64,000 nucleotides of DNA, taken from contig OY744461.1 of NCBI GenBank assembly GCA_963556145.1, forward strand, positions 4,898,001-4,962,000, read 5' to 3'. Within the stretch, counting starts at the first letter, position 1; each line of letters begins with the position of its first letter. Source of the DNA: Hygrocybe punicea. Its lineage: Eukaryota > Basidiomycota > Agaricomycetes > Agaricales > Hygrophoraceae. The notes beneath the pieces are model-generated. The model did no database searches. It was not told the DNA's origin and saw nothing but the letters and a program-made list of their open reading frames with translations. Shown here piece after piece: positions 42,813 through 52,700 of the stretch. A program made the translations under genes and the position numbers.

Positions 42813-43313
42813 TTTCATGCTTGCACTGCTGCACAACAACCACAAGAAGTCCACATTATTACAGCGTCAACCCTGCCCAGGCACGTTTCCGGATTCACAT
42901 TGTATCATGTATTGTATACATTTCTCATGAGTAGCTTGTCAGTTCTATGCCTTGCTAATTAGGTTCCAAATTGTCCACAGGGCAAATGTTCCCCATTATT
43001 GCACAATTGACAGGGCTTTTGGATGGCACCAGTTTGCCTCCGGCAATCAACTCTGGGATGCACGGAATGCTCATGTTCTAACTCTAGTTGCTGGGGAATT
43101 GGTATGTACTTGATTCCCTTATGCTCTGGCTCACTGAAATACATTGACATAGTGGCGGGACACAGCAGTGCATCCCAAAGAAGCTTGGGTGCCGACAGGT
43201 TGTGCAACAACCCCTGGAAAATATCTGGAGTTGGTGCTGTTCCTGAGACCAGATAACTCATATCAATATACTTCCTTACCCCTCACTCATAGCAGGGTTC
43301 CTTCTGGTCCAGA
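42813..43313. other. Intergenic stretch right of Helitron copy 2
   Basis: Short frames only; no recognised gene or element. Confidence 0.5.
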
Positions 43314-43480
43314 TTAGTGCTGCCAAAGTTCAGTTCAGAACCAATCCGAACCTGGTTCGAACTCCGGTTCGGTTCAGTCCAGCACCTTGGGCTGAACTGA
43401 ACCCCGGGTCCAGTTCGGGGTTTAGGCAACCCCCAGGTTGTCTAAACGGTTCACGAGCGGTTCAGAACTGCTGAACTGAT
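43314..43480 (+). repeat. GTTCAG-rich element end, TAGTGCTGCC type
   Basis: Starts TAGTGCTGCCAAAGTTCAG, and resembles 46,529 (TAGTGCTACTGAAGTTCAG). Both are rich in GAACTGAAC and GGTTCAG and contain ACGGTTC-type inverted repeats. Looks like a hAT-like MITE piece; the other end is not found. Confidence 0.5.
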
Positions 43481-43690
43481 GTCCGCAGGCATGTATATTT
43501 TGCTCACATGAAAGTTGTACTCACATGCTGATTTCGGCAAATTTCCGTTTTTAGTCACCAAAGTTTAGTCTCAGCCACGACAACACCCCGACAAATCACC
43601 ACAAGAGTTACCCTCGAACACAAGTATTTGAGGTAAATCAGTAAGTCTCTTACTTTTATTATCATTTGTTTCAAGTCCATGACACAGTTT

Positions 43691-43890
43691 NNNNNNNNNN
43701 NNNNNNNNNNNNNNNNNNNNNNNNNNNNNNNNNNNNNNNNNNNNNNNNNNNNNNNNNNNNNNNNNNNNNNNNNNNNNNNNNNNNNNNNNNNNNNNNNNNN
43801 NNNNNNNNNNNNNNNNNNNNNNNNNNNNNNNNNNNNNNNNNNNNNNNNNNNNNNNNNNNNNNNNNNNNNNNNNNNNNNNNNNNNNNNNNN
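43691..43890. other. Assembly gap (200 N)
   Basis: Exactly 200 N, probably a placeholder length. Frames spanning it are meaningless. Confidence 0.99.
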
Positions 43891-43893
43891 CTC

Positions 43894-44316
43894 GATCCTG
43901 CAGACTATTGACATGGCAAAACCAAGTGGCGCTCATGCATGGCTTGTGTCAACATCCGGCTTTTAGCTGCAGGACTTTATCATCTCACATCCATGAACCT
44001 TGTTCATAACCACCCAGCCCCTCACAATGATCACCTCCCGATATACAACCCACCATCCCAAGCACAGAAGGACTTCGTTCGTGACCTTGTAGCCATCAAA
44101 TCATTGTCAAGGTCTGACATTCACTCGCTGTTGTCGAGTTGGTTCTCTGACCATCCCCTCACTGTATGCCAAGTGGCAAACATTCTTGATGGTGCAAGGA
44201 GAAGTGCTCGAAATGCAGTGGAACTGCTTGGTGGAGATTTGGTAGCAATAGTGGAGAAACTCACGCAGCTGAAAAATGTGGATCACTGTTGGGTCTTTCA
44301 TGTTCAAGTTAACTAA
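43894..44316 (+). pseudogene. Mutator-like (MULE) transposase N-terminal fragment
   Basis: Frame after the gap: KWRSCMACVNIRLLAAGLYH, then MNLVHNHPAP, which is a FLYWCH/GCM-like zinc-finger pattern (C-x2-C ... H-N-H) common at the front of MULE transposases. Then YNPPSQAQKDFVRDLVAIKS and PLTVCQVANILDGARRSARN. It ends at LKNVDHCWVFHVQVN-stop, before the catalytic domain would start. The 5-prime part is lost in the gap; truncated and surely inactive as seen. Confidence 0.65.
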
Positions 44317-45982
44317 TAGACGTACACAAAGTGTACAATGTCCCCCACCACCTTGAAGAACATTCCAATTTGTGGTTGCTGGGGATCCAGAGGAGCATCC
44401 GGGAACTTGTGCAGGGAACTGCTCTGAGATTGCAGTACTGTGGGACCAAACTTTGCTGATTGATGGTCAGGTGTATGGTAGCCATCATCTGGATCAGATG
44501 TGGATCCTGAATGCATTTCTTGAGCATCCAAATCAACCAAAGGTGCTCAGAGGTGAGGAACACCTTGAGCTGGTTCCAGTGAGGGAGTGGACTGCAATCA
44601 GGTCAGAACTTTCCAGTGACAGATCTCAATGAGAAACTGACTAACCGTGGTCTCTTCTTGTGAGTGAGCTGCTGCCAAGTGATGGCACAAGAGCTGCTGC
44701 AGCCAATCTAGATGAAATTGCAATGCCGTCTCTTGGGACCAAATCACTACATCCAGGTCAAAGAAGGGATGGATGGCACTGATAGAAACAATCCCACAAG
44801 ACCTGCTACCCGGACCCTGGTTAGGTACAGGAAGAGTGCTTTCAGACCAGCTCCCTTGCACCTCTGTCACGTCACCTAGAAATCATTCCAACATTGCAAG
44901 AAGAGCCTCATCGGCAGCCCGGTCCATAGAATCACCTTGAAGGATGAGGCGTTGTTCCAACGATACAATGCACGGTGCCCAATGATCACCATCTTTGTTG
45001 AAATCGAAGGAAATGAATTGGGGAAGGTCGGTAAGAAGTGATTCGTGGAGGTCTGTTAAGGACTTTGAAAAATGTCTCGCTTGATAGGCATTTGTGAGCA
45101 TTGTGTGAAAGATCATGGGAAGAAAGAGCACAAAGTGTGCATTATATCGCAAATTGACACTGCACATATTCTGCTAAGCCCGAGTGTCAAGAATGTGCTC
45201 ACCGAGCCAGTTTTCACCAAGAAGTTCGTGCAAGGTGCAAAGATCAGGAACACTTAAGTCCTTAGGAAACCCACACAGTTCTGTGTTAACCTGTGAACGA
45301 AGAAGGTAGTCTAAGTCAGCAGGACTCAGCAAGGCATGAGAACGGACAACATCAACAACAGATATAATCTGGTCATGTGCTGGCAGAACAACGTCGTGTT
45401 TGACCAACGTCGTGCATCACGAAAGTGCACAGAGAACACAATTCCTGCAATCTTTGTGGTAAGCAGGTGCAATATACACCCAATGTGGTGATTCACCTTG
45501 AGTTTCAATAACCATGGACCATTTACCCCTTGCATATTGCTCAGATTGGCGCCTAGAAAGACAAGGATGTCTCTCAGAGATGGAATCAAACCATCACCAA
45601 GCAGAAACATGGTGGTCATGGGCACGGTTTCCGACTATCCAATAAATTGCACCGAATTGTCGGAAAGGGAGGCTGGAATCATCAAGGTGGTACATTGGTC
45701 GATTGTGAGCGCCGCAAGATGACCAAGTGAGAAAGGAACATCGGGAGGCAAGGCTTCATAAGCTGAGTACCCTGCAAGATACTTAATTGGAATAACCATC
45801 TCTAACCCCAGGAGAGACTCGGTGTCAGAGATGTCGCCGGAATTACCGCCACCACAGACATAGCCTAATGGAGAGTAAGTTAGATGGATCCCCCCACCAC
45901 TGAAATGAACTCTAAACTCATGTTGATGTCCATAGTCAGGTGTAATGTACGACTGAAGAGATAAATTCAAGGAATCGAACAT
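44310..45982 (-). CDS. C48/Ulp1-like cysteine protease, MULE-associated, probably multi-exon
   Basis: Minus-strand pieces in order: MFDSLNLSLQSYITPDYGHQ with a Gly-rich stretch; LSPADLDYLLRSQVNTELCG, SVPDLCTLHELLGENWLGEH; then FISFDFNKDGDHWAPCIV (His), RLILQGDSM (Asp), PNQGPGSRSCGIVSISAIHP (Gln and catalytic Cys). His-Asp-Gln-Cys order is that of Ulp1/SENP peptidases. Frames change between pieces; GT-AG introns are plausible but I have not fixed each border, and the C-terminal part (below 44,600) is unclear. It lies next to, and opposite in strand to, the MULE fragment; such proteases often ride in MULE elements, so it is read as part of that element. It could be a decayed gene. Confidence 0.6.
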
Positions 45983-46528
45983 GTCAAAGGAAGTGTCTTA
46001 GAGAAATCTGGGTAGAAATACATGATGCACTCGTGGTACATATACCATTCATGAATATGAGCCCTGGACAGATGGAGGTTTATCAAGAAAAAAATGATGG
46101 GAGTATCCTCCTGAGCACTAATCCACATTCCTTGAAATTAGACCGACAGAAGGGTTGTGAAATTTTTTGACTGTGCAGCCAGGCCATTATGTCACTGCAA
46201 TTAACCCCTACTCGGTGCTAACAGAAGCTAGTACATATTGCTACAACTTTGGCGACGAATTTTGGTAATACAGGTGCCTATTTTGACCAGTTCCAACAAT
46301 CATTCTGCTTCTCCTGAGATTCGACCATTCGATTCTCCATGGGTGGAACTAAGGGCACAGCAAGAGTACATCTGTACATAAATGTGATAAGAACATACAT
46401 ATTGACAATCCAATAGACTGACCTGAATTCAGGCCATGTTTGGATGTCATGCTGAACTGCTAGAAGGCCTGCCATCCTTGTTCACATCATTGTCGGAAGA
46501 GCCTGAAATTTTTAAATGGTCATCTGGA
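45983..46528. other. Intergenic stretch without a gene
   Basis: No supported feature. Confidence 0.5.
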
Positions 46529-46709
46529 CTAGTGCTACTGAAGTTCAGTTCAGTCCAGTTCAGATCCATTTTGGCTGAACTCTGAACTGAACTCTGGGTT
46601 CAGTTCAGGATTTTACGTGAACTGAACCTGAACCGCTGTAAACCGTTCAGATTTTTTTTTCAGAGCCTGAACCGAGTTCATGAACGGTTTCGGACACTTA
46701 ATTTTAGTA
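46529..46709 (+). repeat. GTTCAG-rich element end, TAGTGCTACTG type, abutting Helitron copy 3
   Basis: Resembles 43,314-43,480. It runs right up to the proposed 3-prime end of Helitron copy 3 (46,710). A possible other end (GAACTGAACTGAAAGTAATG) lies at 55,293, just beyond the Helitron, so the Helitron may have inserted into this element. Confidence 0.45.
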
Positions 46710-46743
46710 CTAGTGGGGTGTGGGCCATTGCTTTGCATGGCAT
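46710..46743 (-). other. Helitron 3-prime terminal hairpin and CTAG end
   Basis: Palindrome GCCATTGCTTTGCATGGC on the plus strand (46,724-46,741), 13 bases from the CTAG terminus. The same structure closes copies 1 and 2. Confidence 0.75.
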
Positions 46744-46778
46744 GTTACTCGTCCCTTCTTTTAGCAAGAGAACACATA

Positions 46779-49700
46779 TTAAGATTGAGCATATATAAAC
46801 AGTACAGCATTATTACCATTACATGACAATAAATTAATATTTGAAAAGTCATCTATATCACCTTCATTAATACAAATTGATCTGGTTGATATACCATCAT
46901 GAAACCATACCATACTGTTGATGAATATGCGGGCAGTAAAATGTGCATCACCAAAGTACACAATTCCTCTCAATGTGTAAGCAGTGGATATGTCATCAAT
47001 TGACAAGTTTATAACTTGACTAATTATTAAATTCTCAATAGAGTCAACTGTAAACATGATTAGAGGTGGAATTTTGTTAAATGCAATAAATTTAGTAATA
47101 TTTCCCCAACACAATTGACATTTGTGCCGTTGTCTATTAACTATGATTTGAGCAAGACATGTTGAGATTGTTCCAGAAAATGAATATGAACAATGAAAGA
47201 TGGCGTCACATCTATCATTTTCCAGAATGGTTATGTTTTCACAATTGATACATTTAAGACAAGTTGAAGTCATTGGTTCATTTGCTTTCATTATATAATG
47301 GGCCAAATCACTTATGGCAATGCCAACTTGACCATAAGGAAATATTTCGGGTTTATCTTGATGCAATAAATGTCTGATTGTATTTCTAACTGTTTCTAAA
47401 TCTGTTGTGTGATTCTTGGATCGTTTGAATCCTAAGCTCAAAATCTTTGATATTTCATTGATGCTATTGAATCTTTTTTTCCAACTTGATGGATCTTCAT
47501 TCCATATTGCTAGTAATATTGTAAAGAGTGAATCATAAGCACAGCTCCAATCTTGCGCATCCCATATAAACCCTTTTGGTTCATTTAATTCAATAGTACT
47601 TGTTTTTCGTCTTTTTTTCACTATGGAAGATGAACTTACAACTTGTTGTAATTTTCGTTTTTTATTTTGCAATACATTGGCCGTCGAATTTTTATGAGTG
47701 ACAGTGATTGGAACAGTTCCTTTTGCAGGAACAAAGTTGAGGTTTCTGAAATCTGCCTTTTGATTTTTGTTCATAGGTTTAATTAATTGCCATGGAGAGG
47801 GCTGTGTTGTGTATTGATTTAGTTGCTCCGTGGCTTTCCATGCGATAGCATGATGAATGTTTTTTGGAATATATGACTTTCCTTTCCATTTTCTAAATTG
47901 ATCAATGATAGAATTTCGCTGATCTCCCTTGACATGGTCTGGTAAGAGTCCTTGATATTTCAGTTTGGTAATCTCATCAAGCAGTTCTAATTCTCTGAAT
48001 TCCTGCCTGAGATATCCAGAAGCACCCCCAGTAATTACTTTAGGATCAAAGCCTTGCATGATGATAGTTCCTGCTGCAGAAGCACTTCTTGATAAGCAAG
48101 TATAATAGGATTGGTGGTTTCTACAACTACTGAGGTCAACTACATTGTTAGGACAAGTATGTCCTTGACATGCATAATCAGTCATTGCAAAATTAGGTAG
48201 TACCAACACTTGTTCTCTTGACAAAGATATCACATCATCATTGGGTAATGAGCACATGGTGGAAGTGACATGTTTTGTAATCGGCACAACATTTTCAGGA
48301 AGTCCTTCTATGTTAATTTTTTTTGGAGGATTCAATAATCTGACAAATAAAGTGTCCAGTACAGTTTGTTGCTCAGGACCTATTGCACTCTGCCAACCCA
48401 CAACTAAGCCCTCTGCTCCTTTGGTAATGCAGCACTCTGTTGCATCATTGTTCCTCAGCATCACTGGCATGCCTACACATAAGTCCAATCTTCCTGGTAT
48501 ATGATCAGAGGATGATGCATGTGGTTGGCTCCAAAGTAGCTTTTGGAGTGAAAGTTCCAATATCTTTGTGTGTCGAATAGGATCCAAAATTGTTGACATG
48601 TGATGAGATTTTCTTTTGCTATTGGAACTAGTAGGATCATTCCATCTGTCTATGGAATAGAATGATGTTAATGGTCTCCTATTTTCAGCAGCAAAACGTT
48701 GAATACCAAGTTCATTGATTTTGTCTTTTTGTGCATTCAATGCAGTTATAACTGACACATTCCTGAATTTCTTTTGGGCTAATTTTGGATCATTTGGACC
48801 TTTTCCTGCAACACGAGTACGAAGAAATGCAATATCTTTGGGAGTACATGCTTTGTATCTCATGTTTTCCAAAGCAAGCCTCAGTTGGACATCTTCTTCT
48901 GACTGATTGGTTTGTCTCATATTTTCACGTAATATAACAACTGTTGTTATTTGGTGCCAAAGAGCTTTGCCTATAGCCGCTTCCTGATTTGCTATAGTTT
49001 GACTGGAATTGATTTGGACACCAACGGTTCCAGAGTATAAAGGAGCACCACTCATAGCTGGTGGAAGTTGGCCAAAATCTCCTGCAAATATCATATTAAT
49101 GCCACCAAAGGGTTCATCATAAACACCACGTGCTTTTGCACACTGAGCACTGATTTTATACATATCTCTGCAAGATAACATTGACACCTCATCAATGAAA
49201 ATGTAATCCACACCATCAAGATTGGCACGTACTTGTGCAAGGGAACGAGATGATCCTCCCTGATTAATTCCAAGAATGGAGTGATATGTGGATCCATTTA
49301 CAAGGGCAGCAGCACCACCGGTTGGTGCAAGAACCACAAATCGATGATTTTCATTGTGTTTACCAAAAAAACTAGTCAATGCTTTGATGACTTGTGATTT
49401 CCCTGTGCCTGCCATCCCACCAAGATACATGCGTAGCTTATCAGAACCGTTAATCAAGGTAGAGTGATTCGCAATGATATGAAATGCTCTCTTTTGGTCA
49501 GTGTTCAACTTGTAATCATTGATAGTTACATCAATAAGATGACGATCAGCTCTGTTTGCAGGAATAAACATATGGTTGATGTATGCTGCATCCACTATCT
49601 TGACATCATTATATTGAAAATTTCCCAATTTATTTATGGTTGCTGTGTTTGTTGGTAAATTTTTATTTCTGTCATCGATGATTTCCTTTTTCTTTGCAAG

Positions 49701-52700
49701 GACTGCAGTTCTCCACAATTTTGCTGATTGTACTACAGGTGGTTCTATAGGTATCAATGGTCCTATATCTGGGGTACCATCAATACAATCATTGAGCCAC
49801 CCTGACCTTTTCAAAGTTCTTTCAGCTATCAGCATTTGATCTTTCCTTTTTTGTCCTTTTTGACCAAGTTTCAGGAGTATTTCCGTGTCATTATTGTCTT
49901 CATCAATATTGTTGTTAAAGTCGTCGCCATTAAATGCAAATTCAGCATTGTGCATGTCATCCAGTTCATCAAGACCGTTTGAGGTCGCCCATGAATACCT
50001 TATATTTGCAGTATTATTCTTCTGACGTTTAGCAGAGAAATCATCTCTTGCATCCAAACATTCATACCGCAGACCAAAGTATTTCATGATCTCTAGTTCT
50101 CTTTTAGAAAACTCGTGGTCTATAAAAGCATTATCCCATGTTTGTAATTTACTTTTGAGTTCTTTGCCACTTCTCCATGGCTTGAAAAACGTTAACATTG
50201 TACAACAATAATATTCTCGATCACCACGGTCAGCCCTTGGCAAAGTGTTCGGAATAAAATTAGGAACTATGAAAGGATCATTCCCTTTCATTTTGGCATG
50301 GTGGGTAAGATATTGTGGATGATTGGAATGTAAAGTATAATCATTTTCAAATTTTGTCAATTTATTAAGATCAACTTCATTTGTTTTATCAGCTATTTCT
50401 GTGCCTGCATGTCTATTCAAACTATCAGGTTTTGGAATTTCATCTATCTCCATGAGTATATCATTATCAACGACATCAGACAAGTTGTCATCACTGGAAT
50501 AGTCAACATTAGTAGGTTCAGTGCAAGAGTCAGACAAATCATCACAGCCTAGATTGTCAAAAATTTGGTTTTGCACTGGTTCTTTTCTGGCCCTTTTGGT
50601 CTTTGTTTTGGTGCGTCTTTTCTTTGGTTCCATAGTGGCAAGACGTATCCAGTCATACAGTGATACATTATCATACAAGGCGGGTCTGAACATATAATTA
50701 TTTACTTTGGAAAGTCCAATGTATGCGCCATTATTCTTACCAATAACAACCTTTTGTGCATTATTTTGGTCTTCACATATATTAGGAATTTCTTCATCAG
50801 ACCATGCACTGATAACCTCTTTAACATAAGATCTCCAAAAGAATGGCACGAATTTATGACTGGTGTAGTGATCAGGATTTCCAAGGACATATAATGAAGC
50901 CATTGGAGCACCAATTTCCATTTTGGAGGTGAGTGAATTGACTATTTGTGTAAACAGCTTTCTGACTTTGTCTTTTCTTTTCAGGTCGCCACCAATCATT
51001 TCGGAATTCTTATCAAAAATACTTTTTATCACTTCAAAAATGCTATAGGTCTTCAAGGAGAATTTTGTAATATAATCTGTTATGTATGCAACTATGGCCT
51101 TTATAGCAGTACCTGATAATAAGCTGGTCACATCAGAATTGCATCGTAGCATATATGTAACTTCAGGTGTCACCGTGTTTATCCAAGGTTCACCATGCTT
51201 GAGGTTGAGAGCACCAGTATTAGGTTCTACAAAGGTTTGTTGAAAGATATCACGGGGAAATCGTTGTTTACATTCACCTTTCGAATTAAGACAGTATGGC
51301 TTTTTTTTGCCATCATGCCTGTTATGTACATTTAATCGCAATAAAAGATCATCTACAACATCTTGAAACCTTTGCCACCATGTTGATCTTTTGTTGTGAT
51401 ATTGACAATTCATGGAACAATTATATGATGGTGGATCTGGCATGACACATGTTGGTGGTTGATATTCAGGTTTCGACATTGTCTGTTCCATTTTCTGTGA
51501 TACCTCATCCTTAGAACCTGTCATGAATTGTCCTACACACAAACTTTCCAAATATTCCACTAATCTTTTCTGAAAGTCAGAATTTTCACCCATAATTTTG
51601 TCACGTATTTCCTGAGGTGTAAGGCATCCCTTTATCCACAACAGCATATGAAGATGCAAGGTAAGACGTCCTTGTTCCTCTACCATTGCATAATAACCTG
51701 ATGTGTTTCCATACAGGCCAGGATGAGATTCATTTATTCCTAATATATGTTTGATGAACATTTCAGTAGTAAAGTGAAAAAAGCGGGCTCCAGCAACTGG
51801 ATTGTTTGCAATTAGTTTGTAACAATCCTGGGGTAGACGTAGTTTAGGATAAAACTTTTCTTTGTTGTCAGCATAATATAAGCATAGTGGGTGATTGATG
51901 TCTGCAGGTGCAAAAGTGATAAACCAAGTCGGAGCACCAATATAGGATATCAGAGACCAAATCTCATTTCGCATGTATTTCTTGTTAGTAATTGAACCTT
52001 TGACCTGACCAGCTACGTGATCCAGATCAGAAATGAGTTTATAGCATGCTTTCTCTTCCGATGTATCTGGTTTGACTCTATCACCTCTAGATAATCTCTT
52101 AGAGAGGTCATCCAAAACAGCTGTATTGATATTCATCAGGCGATCTGCAATATCGTTGAAATTATGTTTATTAGTCAACAAATATCCTCCGGTTGTACTG
52201 TCCTTGATTTGTTCTTGATTGAATGCAATCAATGGAAAATAGGGATCGGTTTGAAATCTTTTGTCATGGTACATCAGGAGATGTCTTTTGTGCATCATAT
52301 CACTGATGCTTAAAACATCATTGTCTATGCTGCTAATACCACCCAAGCCATATGGAAATAGGCAGGGAAACATCATAGGATATAACTGAGGATTATTAAA
52401 GAACGATTCTGGATTTCTAGCATGGCTTATGGCAAGAACACCACCATGGTCATCTATCAAGTGCTTGGTCGCTCTAGCTATTAATGCCTTTGGACTTGTA
52501 ATATCTAGATTTTCGCCAGTTACTCCACTAACAACAAAGGGACAAGGCCCATCTTCCACACCATCTTCCACTTCATTGTCAAATGCACTAGTGGCTTCTG
52601 GTTCCTTATTTGTGTCTGCTGGTCGATATGCAACCACAACAGGAATTCCATGATCTGGATATTGTGCTAGATTTTCATAGGAGATATCTAAATCATAGTA

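Noticed and set aside
43555..43966. Frames across the run of N
   Set aside because: The run has no sequence content, so any frame through it is meaningless.
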